Notes under the pieces: generated by a model | Told to the model about the DNA's origin: nothing | Databases searched by the model: none | Seen by the model: the letters and a program-made list of their open reading frames with translations, nothing else | Assembly (NCBI GenBank): GCA_021791345.1 | Contig: JAJYWT010000001.1 | Span: 1-9,440 of the forward strand | Origin: a bacterium | Lineage (GTDB): Bacteria > Chloroflexota > Dormibacteria > UBA8260 > Bog-877 | DNA length: 9,440 nt | Direction of reading: 5' to 3' | In this document: positions 1 through 6,393 of the stretch, in pieces | Layout of the letters: each line of letters opens with the position of its first letter | How positions within the stretch are numbered: the stretch's first letter is position 1 | Position numbers and translations under genes: made by a program

Positions 1-581
1 TTGAAGTTGTTGAAGCTGACGTAGTAGGTGTTGGTGCCGGCGAAAGTGGCCCGGTCGTAGCTGATCAGCGCCACCCCGTGGCTGGAGGCATACGCCTGGA
101 TCTCACTGGCCACGGTCGGGTCCAGCGGGTCCACGATCAGGACCTTGGCCCCATGGGTGATGTCCGACTCCGCCATCGACAGTTCGGTCGCATCACTGCC
201 CTGGGCGTTGGTCACAGTGAACTCCGAGCTCGGGTAACCCGCCTTCTGGAACGCCTCAGTCAGGTAGGGGGCGTCGAACTCGGTGTACCGCGTCGACGAG
301 GTGGTGTCCGGCAGGATCGCCCCCACCAGACCCTTGCCCGCCTTCTCCAGCCCCTTGAGCTCGGTCATCGCGGAGAAGTTCAGGGTGAACGAGTGAATGC
401 CGATGTTCGGCACGGTCGCGCTGGGCTTCTTCTGAGTCGTGGTCGTGGTCGTGCCCCCACAGGCGGCCGCCACCAGGGCCACCCCGGCTACCAGAGCCGC
501 CCAGCCCACCCGCTTCAGCCCTCTCCGAGAGCGCACCCCCCGCCGGGTGCCCCCTCCAGTCGCCTCAGCCTCTAGAGACAT
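1..581 (-). CDS. Sugar ABC transporter substrate-binding lipoprotein, XylF-like (N-terminal part, truncated by window)
   Basis: Solute-binding lipoprotein of an ABC sugar importer, anchored outside the membrane, where it would capture a sugar and deliver it to the permease. ATG at 581-579 is set by a strong ribosome site (GAAGGAG, 590-596, 8 nt away). 193 codons are visible and the frame stays open to base 1. Residues 1-24 are Arg/Lys-rich, about 25-40 are hydrophobic, and the segment ends in VAAAC-GG, a lipobox with Cys41; a Thr-rich linker (six Thr) follows. The mature part resembles a type I periplasmic-binding domain (Peripla_BP_4), with LPDTTSS near 90, AESDITHGAKVLIVDPLDP near 136-155, and ISYDR then YYVSFNN near 173-192, a pattern typical of xylose-binding proteins. 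The sugar cannot be fixed from half a protein; xylose or another pentose is the best guess. The ATPase and permease genes would be expected beyond the left edge. The gene has its own promoter and a long leader. Confidence 0.88.
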   Translation of the reverse strand, partial: MSLEAEATGGGTRRGVRSRRGLKRVGWAALVAGVALVAAACGGTTTTTTQKKPSATVPNIGIHSFTLNFSAMTELKGLEKAGKGLVGAILPDTTSSTRYTEFDAPYLTEAFQKAGYPSSEFTVTNAQGSDATELSMAESDITHGAKVLIVDPLDPTVASEIQAYASSHGVALISYDRATFAGTNTYYVSFNNF

Positions 582-848
582 GTAAAAAACTCCTTCGAAA
601 TAACGGTCGAACTTCGCCTTTGGTCGGTTGCCACCGTCGTGGCCTGCTTCAGCAATCGGTACCTCTGATCCGCCGTCTGCCAGGGCTGCGCAGCCCCACC
701 AGGCGCCAACGACTTCGCGGCTCGATGAGGCCGCAATTGTTGTGGGTCCGGCCGACCCCACGGTGGCCCCGGCCCTACCGGGGATCCCTCACCTTGCCCT
801 CTTAACCCTCCCGATGTCGAGTCCCCGGAGGACCCGCTGACTGCTGCT
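582..848 (-). other. Long untranslated leader with several stem-loops
   Basis: If the promoter at 855-883 is used, transcription starts near 848 and the sugar-binding gene has a leader of about 267 nt. I see no convincing gene in it. It holds three inverted repeats: 767-783 (CCCCGG/CCGGGG, 5-nt loop), 744-758 (GGGTC/GACCC, 5-nt loop) and 683-696 (GGGCTGC/GCAGCCC, a perfect 14-bp palindrome). A five-codon reading frame (GTG at 792, stop 777-775) ends within the first hairpin. I recognise no known riboswitch class. It may be a structured regulatory leader or simply GC-rich spacer. Confidence 0.45.
590..596 (-). promoter_or_regulatory. Ribosome binding site of the sugar-binding lipoprotein gene
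   Basis: On the minus strand this reads GAAGGAG, followed by an 8-nt A/T-rich spacer and ATG at 581. It is the strongest Shine-Dalgarno sequence in the window and fixes the lipoprotein start. The T-rich spacer stands out against the GC-rich surroundings and should keep the start site unpaired. Confidence 0.85.
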
Positions 849-854
849 CGCGGC

Positions 855-883
855 AGCATATGTTGTCGCGGACAACTTGTCAA
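855..883 (-). promoter_or_regulatory. Sigma-70-type promoter for the sugar-binding lipoprotein gene
   Basis: Read on the minus strand, a perfect -35 TTGACA (883-878) is followed by a 17-bp spacer and a -10 TATGCT (860-855). The predicted start is near 848. The spacer contains a perfect palindrome, so a repressor bound there would block RNA polymerase. No closer promoter to the gene at 581 is evident. The match is strong for such a GC-rich region, but use of the site is inferred. Confidence 0.65.
862..881. promoter_or_regulatory. Candidate operator: alternating TTGTC/GACAA half-sites
   Basis: GTTGTC-GCG-GACAAC (862-876) is a perfect inverted repeat with 6-bp arms. A third half-site TTGTC (877-881) follows after one base, so the string reads TTGTC, GACAA, TTGTC. 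The array fills the spacer and part of the -35 box of the promoter. This is the position expected for a repressor site, for example of a LacI- or ROK-type sugar regulator; the regulator is not in the window and its family is inference. Confidence 0.5.
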
Positions 884-892
884 GGAGGCGCA

Positions 893-1090
893 TTGAGTCA
901 CCGAGAATCGCACCCTGGGGCGATCGTTCCCTCACCAGGGAATGACACCGAGGGCCGGGCGCCGGAGAGTGGCGGTGAGGGGGCAGGGCCCATCCGCATC
1001 CGGGAGCGGTACGAGCTGGCTGAGGAGTTGCGGTGGAAGTGGGCGGGAGTTCGGTCGGCAACGATCCCGATCAGGGCCGTCCGCGCCGGC
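893..1090 (+). other. Gene-poor stretch with a weak plus-strand reading frame of unknown origin
   Basis: Between the promoter region and the dehydrogenase there is no firm gene. On the plus strand a TTG at 893-895 is preceded by a good AAGGAGG (882-888, 4-nt spacing) and opens a frame whose middle (around 989-1048) encodes IRIRERYELAEELRWKW with plausible codon use. That short stretch is faintly like the N-terminus of some integrase-type transposases, but the similarity stops after about 15 residues. The frame then runs antisense through the whole dehydrogenase gene to 1996, which makes an intact gene unlikely. It may be a decayed remnant or chance. Confidence 0.2.
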
Positions 1091-1891
1091 TCATGGATAG
1101 CCGGCCGCGGCCGCGCCGTCGACCAGCATCACCACCCCGTCCACGAAGCTGGAACGCTCATCGCCAAGGAAGGCGATCACCTCAGCCACCTCCTCGCCCT
1201 CGGCGAATCGCCCTATCGGCGAGGCGGTCCAGCGCGCCGGGTCCTCGGCACTCGCCTCCGGATCCTGCAGCGTGCCCATGTAGCGCATCCCGGGCAGGGT
1301 GTCACCGGGGCAAACCACGTTCACCCGGATCCCCTGCGGAGCCAGGTCCACGGCCAGCATCCGGCCCATCATGTTCACCGCCGCCTTGGAGACGGAGTAG
1401 GCGCCCAGGGGCACATCCCCGCGGACTCCGGAGTCGGAGGAGACCAAAACGATCGCCGAAGGCCGGGTTCTGGCCAACAGGCCACGGGCAGCCTGAACCT
1501 GGATCAGGTAGCCCAGCACATTGACCGCCAGGAGCCTCTCCAGCTGTTCCGGCGGGGTGTCGATCAGGGGCGCCACCACCCCGACTCCGGCGTTGGCCAC
1601 CAGCAGGTCGAGCCGGCCGAAGGTGCGGTCCACGAACTCCACGACCCGTGCCACTGCGGCCTGGTCCCGAGAGTCCGCCACCAGGAAGTGCGCCATCGCG
1701 CCCCGGGCGCGCAGCTCCGCAGTCGCCTTATCCCCGCGCTCCCGGTCGCGGCCGGTGAGCACCAGCGAAAAGCCGTCCCGACTCAGGCGATGGGCGGTCG
1801 CCAGCCCGATCCCGGAGCTGCCCCCGGTGATGAGCGCCACCCGAGGCATTCCCTGGGGGCCGGTCTCGGCGGCGGCCCTGTCCCCCATCAC
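1091..1891 (-). CDS. Short-chain dehydrogenase/reductase (SDR), NAD(P)-dependent
   Basis: Classical SDR of 266 residues, the usual size, forming a Rossmann-fold cytosolic oxidoreductase. Visible motifs are the cofactor-binding TGGSSGIG (22-29), NAG (100-102), the active-site Asn124 in AVNVLG, catalytic Ser152, Tyr165 and Lys169 (YSVSK), and PG at 195-196. The C-terminal region ASPIGRFAEGEEVAEVIAFL and the SSFVDGVVMLVDG ending are typical. TGRDR after the second strand places an Arg where NADP-preferring members often have one, so NADP(H) is likely but not certain. The substrate cannot be told. GTG at 1891 and ATG at 1888 both fit; a promoter whose -10 ends 7 nt before the GTG suggests a leaderless mRNA, and there is no Shine-Dalgarno site. 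An internal ATG at residue 15 (MPRVALITGG) is closer to where many homologues begin. It lies 79 bp downstream of the hydrolase gene, same strand. Confidence 0.93.
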   Translation of the reverse strand: MMGDRAAAETGPQGMPRVALITGGSSGIGLATAHRLSRDGFSLVLTGRDRERGDKATAELRARGAMAHFLVADSRDQAAVARVVEFVDRTFGRLDLLVANAGVGVVAPLIDTPPEQLERLLAVNVLGYLIQVQAARGLLARTRPSAIVLVSSDSGVRGDVPLGAYSVSKAAVNMMGRMLAVDLAPQGIRVNVVCPGDTLPGMRYMGTLQDPEASAEDPARWTASPIGRFAEGEEVAEVIAFLGDERSSFVDGVVMLVDGAAAAGYP

Positions 1892-1898
1892 AGGTCAG

Positions 1899-1927
1899 AT
1901 CGTAACGGCGCCAAGGACCGGCGTCAC
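1899..1927 (-). promoter_or_regulatory. Possible promoter giving a leaderless dehydrogenase mRNA
   Basis: On the minus strand GTGACG (1927-1922), a 17-bp spacer and TACGAT (1904-1899) match the sigma-70 consensus at 4/6 and 4/6. Seven bases separate the -10 box from the GTG at 1891, so transcription would begin at or next to the start codon. Leaderless genes are common in actinomycetes, and the lack of a ribosome site here agrees. Confidence 0.45.
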
Positions 1928-1929
1928 GG

Positions 1930-1951
1930 GGCCGGCGGAGCCGAACCGGCC
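1930..1951 (-). terminator. Weak hairpin after the hydrolase gene
   Basis: GGCCGG/CCGGCC arms (1930-1935 and 1946-1951) with a 10-nt loop lie about 20 nt after the hydrolase stop. No T-run follows, so it is at best a weak terminator and may only be GC-rich chance. It overlaps no promoter element but lies just upstream of the -35 box of the dehydrogenase promoter. Confidence 0.25.
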
Positions 1952-1970
1952 GCCGCGCCCGCGGTTGACG

Positions 1971-3215
1971 TCACGCCAGCCCCCGGGCCAGCTTGATCAG
2001 GCGATCCAGAACCCGAGACCCATCCACCCGCAGCGCATTGTGCTCGTATTCGTTGGTGATCCAGGGCCGCAGCCCGGCGACCAGCTCCGCCGTCTCCTCC
2101 GAGAACCGCCTCTCGACGTAGGGGTCCTCGGCGAAGATCGCCGCTGCCGCCGGCACCTGGTTCGCCCGCAACCGCCCAGCGTCGTAAAGGCGTGGCCACG
2201 GCCAGTCGGCAAGGATCCCGGCGGCCTCACGCAGAGGAACCAGGGCGCCGTACTCCTCGAACATCCACGGGAAGACGTGCTCGCCGGTGAAGAGCTCGGG
2301 TTGGTCGCGGAAGAGTTGCGGTTGGACGCGTTCCGCCGACCACCGGGTGGGCGCCCCATCCGCATAGCAGGCCTCGTGGATGATGGCGTACAGCGGATTG
2401 CGCGCGAACCCGAGCGCTCCCTCCAGATCGTGGAGAAAGGCCGGGGAGTCCGGGGGCAGTTCCAACAGGTAGTGCAGCCGCTGTGGACCATCGCTCATTC
2501 CCAGCATGATCCCCAGCTGGCGCAGACGCCGCGGACTGAGGCGGTCGGCGCCCGGTAGGAGGATGCGCTCCTCCAGCAGGCGGCGCTGGAGCGCCAGCAC
2601 GCGTTCTTTGTCACCGGGAAAGGCCTGATAGTAGCGATGGTTCCGCACCGCCATCCGCTCATACGTGGCCTGATAGACCTCATCGACCGGGCGTCCGACC
2701 GGAGGCAGCCCACCGGTGAAATAGACCTCCAGGAGACCCTCGGGAGCCGCGGACAGGTAGCGGAGCGCACAGAACCCGCCGAAGGACTGACCCAGCAGGC
2801 TCCAGCGATCCGCGCCCAGACCACTTCGCAAGATCTCCAGGTCAGCAACGATGGAGTCGGCGCGAAAGTGGCTCAGATACTCCGCCTGAGCGCTGGCGCT
2901 GAGACCGCACAAGCGCCCCACCGGAGTCGACCTGCCGGTCCCGCGCTGGTCGAGGAAGAGCACCCGGTAGTCCTGCAACGCCCGCTGCAGCCATGATGGG
3001 GAGATCGGCGAACCAGTGGGACGGCTGGCCTCGTGCCCGGGGCCGCCTTGGAGATACACCAGATACGGACGATCAGTCCCCTCGGGGAGAGCCACCTCGC
3101 GGGCAAAGATCGTGATGGTGGCAGCGCCGGGCTGGGCGTGGTCCAGAGGCACCTCCACCTCATGGTCGATCACCACCAGCCCCGCCATCCTGACCGGCGC
3201 CCCCGAGTGAATCAC
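1971..3215 (-). CDS. Alpha/beta hydrolase, proline iminopeptidase-like (peptidase family S33)
   Basis: Cytosolic serine hydrolase of 414 residues, close to the length of actinobacterial prolyl aminopeptidases, which remove N-terminal proline from peptides. No signal peptide is seen. Motifs: oxyanion-hole region QGGPG (56-60), DQRGTGRS (89-96), nucleophile elbow GQSFGG with Ser144, a likely acidic residue Asp364 in FAEDPYVERRFSEET, and a likely catalytic His392 in RPWITNEYEHNAL. The insertion between about 175 and 340 forms the helical cap typical of S33. The N-terminal EVPLDHAQPG is a standard family signature. GTG at 3215 is supported by AGGGAGGG seven bases upstream; an internal ATG is at residue 10. 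A 172-bp gap separates it from the GHKL gene, so it may be a separate unit. Family membership is firm; specificity for proline is inferred, since S33 also includes esterases and other peptidases. Confidence 0.92.
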   Translation of the reverse strand: MIHSGAPVRMAGLVVIDHEVEVPLDHAQPGAATITIFAREVALPEGTDRPYLVYLQGGPGHEASRPTGSPISPSWLQRALQDYRVLFLDQRGTGRSTPVGRLCGLSASAQAEYLSHFRADSIVADLEILRSGLGADRWSLLGQSFGGFCALRYLSAAPEGLLEVYFTGGLPPVGRPVDEVYQATYERMAVRNHRYYQAFPGDKERVLALQRRLLEERILLPGADRLSPRRLRQLGIMLGMSDGPQRLHYLLELPPDSPAFLHDLEGALGFARNPLYAIIHEACYADGAPTRWSAERVQPQLFRDQPELFTGEHVFPWMFEEYGALVPLREAAGILADWPWPRLYDAGRLRANQVPAAAAIFAEDPYVERRFSEETAELVAGLRPWITNEYEHNALRVDGSRVLDRLIKLARGLA

Positions 3216-3222
3216 TCGCCGT

Positions 3223-3230
3223 CCCTCCCT
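3223..3230 (-). promoter_or_regulatory. Ribosome binding site of the proline iminopeptidase-like gene
   Basis: The minus strand reads AGGGAGGG, seven bases before GTG at 3215. This decides for the GTG rather than the internal ATG nine codons further in. Confidence 0.65.
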
Positions 3231-3273
3231 GCATCACCCGTGAAAATCCCCGAAGGCGCGCCAGAATCGCTGC

Positions 3274-3334
3274 CCATCGGCGCCGGCCGTGCCTCGCCAG
3301 CAGGGGCGGAGCCGACCGCCAACCGCGCCGATGG
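3274..3334 (-). repeat. Inverted repeat in the gap between GHKL ATPase and hydrolase
   Basis: CCATCGGCGC (3274-3283) and GCGCCGATGG (3325-3334) are perfect 10-bp arms around a 41-nt GC-rich centre. The gap 3216-3387 holds no gene I can support. The structure could fold in the transcript and end or slow the upstream operon, but there is no T-run, so a terminator call would be weak. I see no clear promoter for the hydrolase in this gap. Confidence 0.4.
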
Positions 3335-3387
3335 CGAGGGCCGCCGGCCCGCCCGAGTCGAGCTGGCAGGAGGCCGACGCTGCCTGA

Positions 3388-4950
3388 TCATAGCCCTGGG
3401 CGTGAGCGACGCCGCGCGGGCCGGATCTGCTGCAGCTGACGGCGCACCCGCACCAGCATGCGCACCATCTCCTCGCCCAGCTCATCGGCGGCCGCCCGGG
3501 GATGGTTGTAGACGACGTACTCCTTGGCCACCAGGGTCGCCAGGTAGTCGAGCAGGGACGGTTCATCGTCCTTGACCAGCAGGAAGTCGGGGTGGCCCGG
3601 GTTGTAGAACACGATCCCCTCCTCGGCGTCGAACCGGCTCCGGCCGCCGGTGGGGTCTGGGTCCGGCAGCAGCGTGGGCAGGGCCCGGGACCGGCGCCGG
3701 TCCGAACCGGCCGTGCCCACCGAAGCCGGTGGATCCGGCGGAGAACTGGGGGCGGAGCTGGGCTCGAGCTGGACCGGGGCGAACTCCTCGTGGTCGTCCG
3801 GCGCAGGCACCTCAGCCTCGGATCCAACCTCCTCGTCGAAGGGGATCGCCATCACTCCGCCCTCCCCCGGCTCGGCGCCGAGCCAGGTGTGCATGGGGTT
3901 GTCCAGGTCGGCGAGCTCGCGCAGCACCCGGGCGAAGACCTGCCGCACCGCCTCCGAGATCCGCTCGGTAAGCTCACGGTCGAGCTCCGCCGTGATCCGC
4001 TCCAGCGCGCGCTGAACCGCCGCCTCGACATCGGTGATCGCCTGTACCAGGGCCGGGAAGGCATCGCGGTCCCGGAGCACCGCCCGGCGTCCAGCACTCT
4101 GCTGGAGGGGCTCGTAGATGATCTGGCCGCCGACATGGTCACTGTTCCAGGGGGCGTGGTCGAACTCCTCCAGCTCGCAGAGGTCATCCACGATGGTGGT
4201 CCCGGCGCGCCCGACCAGGGCCACCCGCCGATGTCGATCAGGCCGCGGGGCCAGGTACAGGGAGAACTCCACCGGTCCCAGCAGGGTGGGCCTGACCGGG
4301 ACGGGCAGGCGCACCCCGTCGGGCGGTTCGGGATGGACGACCTCCGAGCTCCGGCCCTGAACCACCTCGATCTGATAGTCACCCCGGGCCAGCGCCACGC
4401 CCCGGCGACGCTGGAGGTAGTCGACCAAACGGCGCAGGGTGAGGCCTCGGACTGCCTCCGGATCGAGGTCGCTGAGATAGACGGTGGTCCCGGCACGCAC
4501 GCGGGCGCGGCGGCGCTCATCCAGGTCCAGGCGGGCCCGCACGCTGCCGCGCTCCAGTCGCAGCGAGTGGGTCCGCTCGCTCCCGACCGGGCGGGTGACG
4601 ATGTCGCAGCGCCCTCCCAGCTGCTGAAACGCGAGTATCCCAATGGCCTTCTCACCCAGGGTCTTAGGATCGGCGGCCTTGCTGGACTCGAAGAGGTTGG
4701 CCGCCACCCGGCGCAACTCCGAGACCGACATCCCGCGTCCGGCATCGTCGACCGCGATCACGGGATGCCGCCCCTGGCGGCGCAGGACCACGGTGATGCG
4801 CCCGCCCCGGATACCCGCCTCGAGGTACTCGTCAGCGGCATTTGAGATGAATTCGTTGAGCGCATCCTTGGGATCCTGGTAAGCCTGTCCGGTCACCAGC
4901 ACCGCCTTGGCCAGGTTGCCGATGCGCAGCCTGACCTCCTCGGTCGTCAT
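3388..4950 (-). CDS. GHKL (Hsp90/MORC-like) ATPase
   Basis: A 520-residue protein with an N-terminal Bergerat-fold ATPase. Visible are the N-box DALNEFISNAADEY (29-42; Glu33 and Asn37 for catalysis and Mg), the G1 box VDDAGRGM (67-74) and the lid motif LGEKAIGILAFQQLG (98-112). Residues about 125-290 look like a second beta-rich GHKL-associated (S5-like) domain, and 303-350 like a helical segment. A Pro/acidic linker (about 371-430) leads to a compact C-terminal domain (440-505) beginning FDAEEGIVFYNPGHPDFLLV. No histidine-kinase phosphoacceptor or topoisomerase domain is seen. ATG at 4950 is chosen because conserved sequence begins there; GTG at 5010, right after the SWIM stop, would add 20 low-complexity residues. 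Its position behind SNF2 and SWIM genes suggests a nucleic-acid remodelling role, as for MORC and prokaryotic paraMORC ATPases; that is inference, and a chaperone-like role is possible. Confidence 0.87.
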   Translation of the reverse strand: MTTEEVRLRIGNLAKAVLVTGQAYQDPKDALNEFISNAADEYLEAGIRGGRITVVLRRQGRHPVIAVDDAGRGMSVSELRRVAANLFESSKAADPKTLGEKAIGILAFQQLGGRCDIVTRPVGSERTHSLRLERGSVRARLDLDERRRARVRAGTTVYLSDLDPEAVRGLTLRRLVDYLQRRRGVALARGDYQIEVVQGRSSEVVHPEPPDGVRLPVPVRPTLLGPVEFSLYLAPRPDRHRRVALVGRAGTTIVDDLCELEEFDHAPWNSDHVGGQIIYEPLQQSAGRRAVLRDRDAFPALVQAITDVEAAVQRALERITAELDRELTERISEAVRQVFARVLRELADLDNPMHTWLGAEPGEGGVMAIPFDEEVGSEAEVPAPDDHEEFAPVQLEPSSAPSSPPDPPASVGTAGSDRRRSRALPTLLPDPDPTGGRSRFDAEEGIVFYNPGHPDFLLVKDDEPSLLDYLATLVAKEYVVYNHPRAAADELGEEMVRMLVRVRRQLQQIRPARRRSRPGL

Positions 4951-5010
4951 CGGCCAGTGACCCCGACCGGACGCGGCCGGAAGGGTTGGCCGACGGTGCC
5001 GCCGGGGCAC

Positions 5011-6393
5011 CTACCGGTCGACATCAAGGCCGTCCTCATCGAATTCCTCGTCATCATCGTCACCCAGCTCGCCACTATCCCACTCGTCGAGCCAGCGCGG
5101 GGCGATCCCACCGCGCCGGGGACTTGGCACGGGCTCACTTCGCGGCCCGACGTTCGGTCCGACCAGCGCTGTGGGGTCCGCCGACGGCGGATCCTGGAGC
5201 TCCCACTGCGTACCACGGCGCCGCAGCAGGTACCAGAGACCATCCCCGCCCCAGCGCAGCTGGAGGCCCACGCGCCCGTGGGTCACGCGGTCCCCTCTGG
5301 CGATCGTCCCTGGACCCAGCCGGGCCATCGCGGCTCGGGCCCGCTTCAACTCCATCTCGGGAGCGCGCCCCGGCTCGGCATCCAGCACCACCAGCCCCCT
5401 CTTCCCGCCGGCCCTCCAGGCGAGGGCGAGACGCATCAGGACTCGCGCATGCACGCCCAGGCTCTGAGCCCAGGTGTCGAACATGGGATCGCCGATCCGA
5501 GAGGCTGCAATGCGGGCGAGATCCTCCTCCTCCGTGAGCAAGAGGGCACCATCGCCAGCTGCGGTGGCGAGCTCAAGGGCCCGGGCCGCAGCGTCCGACG
5601 CCAACCACCGTAGGGCCTCGACATCAATCGGGCCGTCGTCCCCCAGCTGGTCGATCAGCGGGCTCGGCCCCCCCGGGGACGCTGGCAAGGGCAGCGGCTC
5701 GGGCAGGTGCGATTCCCCGGGATAGCGGGCGACCGAGTCGAGCGGCACCCCCGACGCCAGGCGGTCCACCGCCGCCACATTGAAGTCCTCTGGAGGGAGC
5801 GATCCCGCCGACCCAGTCTCGGCCCTTAGGGAGCGCAGGGAGGCCAACACATGGTCTCTACCGCGCCCGCGCAGGGCGAAGACGACGAATGGGTCGGCAT
5901 CCAGCAGGTCCGCGACCAGGTAGCAGACAGCGGCCGCATGTTTGCAGGGAACGGCCCAGTCGGGGCAGGAGCACTGCGGGCTCAGCTCTCCCGGTCCCGG
6001 CAGCAGGCTCAAGCTCTGCTTGCGCAACTCCGCCTCCACCCCCCCGGGGATCACCCCGTCCACCAGCGCCGCCACGTGACTGGCGGTCGTTGCCAGAGTC
6101 CTGGTGGCGCGCTCCCACTCCTCGGAAGAGAACGGCCTGACGCGGAGCCGGACGTGGTAGGGCTCGAAGTGCGACCCCTGAACCCGAGCCCGGACCTCTC
6201 CGTGGACGACCTCGAGCGCGCTGACCGCGCCGTTGCGCGCGTACGTGCGTCCCCGGGGCAGCCGGTTGGGATCCAGCCGAGCGGTCGACTCCAGCGCCTC
6301 GACCCAGGCACGGCCCCACCACGTCTTCCCGAACCCGGTGCGAGACCGGCTCAGGCGACCTGCCAGGCGGCTGCGCGCCGGAACCGATCTCAC
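5011..6393 (-). CDS. SWIM zinc-finger protein, partner of the SNF2 helicase
   Basis: 460 residues. A SWIM zinc-binding motif, CxCx6CxH, is visible as CSCPDWAVPCKH (Cys141, Cys143, Cys150, His152). The preceding region (FGKTWWGRAWVEALE at 21-35, then RGRTYARNGAV) is the conserved N-terminus of bacterial SWIM proteins paired with SNF2 ATPases. The C-terminal half has a helical segment (about 285-330) and a WYLLRRRGTQWELQDPPSADP stretch; the last 18 residues are almost all Asp/Glu. The start is GTG at 6393: it overlaps the helicase TGA as GTGA, with GGGAG seven bases upstream. The frame is open further upstream, but only as antisense-like reading through the helicase gene. SWIM domains bind DNA, RNA or protein; the protein probably targets or regulates the SNF2 motor. 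The SNF2/SWIM pair is known (Bacillus ywqA/ywqB), its function poorly understood. Confidence in the domain is high, in the exact role low. Confidence 0.9.
   Translation of the reverse strand: MRSVPARSRLAGRLSRSRTGFGKTWWGRAWVEALESTARLDPNRLPRGRTYARNGAVSALEVVHGEVRARVQGSHFEPYHVRLRVRPFSSEEWERATRTLATTASHVAALVDGVIPGGVEAELRKQSLSLLPGPGELSPQCSCPDWAVPCKHAAAVCYLVADLLDADPFVVFALRGRGRDHVLASLRSLRAETGSAGSLPPEDFNVAAVDRLASGVPLDSVARYPGESHLPEPLPLPASPGGPSPLIDQLGDDGPIDVEALRWLASDAAARALELATAAGDGALLLTEEEDLARIAASRIGDPMFDTWAQSLGVHARVLMRLALAWRAGGKRGLVVLDAEPGRAPEMELKRARAAMARLGPGTIARGDRVTHGRVGLQLRWGGDGLWYLLRRRGTQWELQDPPSADPTALVGPNVGPRSEPVPSPRRGGIAPRWLDEWDSGELGDDDDEEFDEDGLDVDR

Noticed and set aside
775..792. Five-codon leader peptide (GTG...TAG) in the lipoprotein leader
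   Set aside because: Too short to support; no repeated regulatory codons. Mentioned only as part of the leader.
572..913. 113-codon minus-strand frame upstream of the lipoprotein gene
   Set aside because: No recognisable domain, it overlaps the lipoprotein start in another frame, and it spans the promoter, operator and hairpins.
1966..1973. TGACGTCA palindrome at the hydrolase stop
   Set aside because: An 8-bp palindrome at a stop codon is easily chance in this sequence, and it is not positioned as an operator.
860..1996. Long plus-strand open frame (378 codons)
   Set aside because: Most of it is antisense to the clearly real dehydrogenase, is rich in His/Arg/Pro/Gly and shows no domain. 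Only its first 200 bases are kept, as a low-confidence remark.
3502..4845. 447-codon plus-strand open frame
   Set aside because: Antisense to the GHKL ATPase gene with its intact motifs; no recognisable domain.
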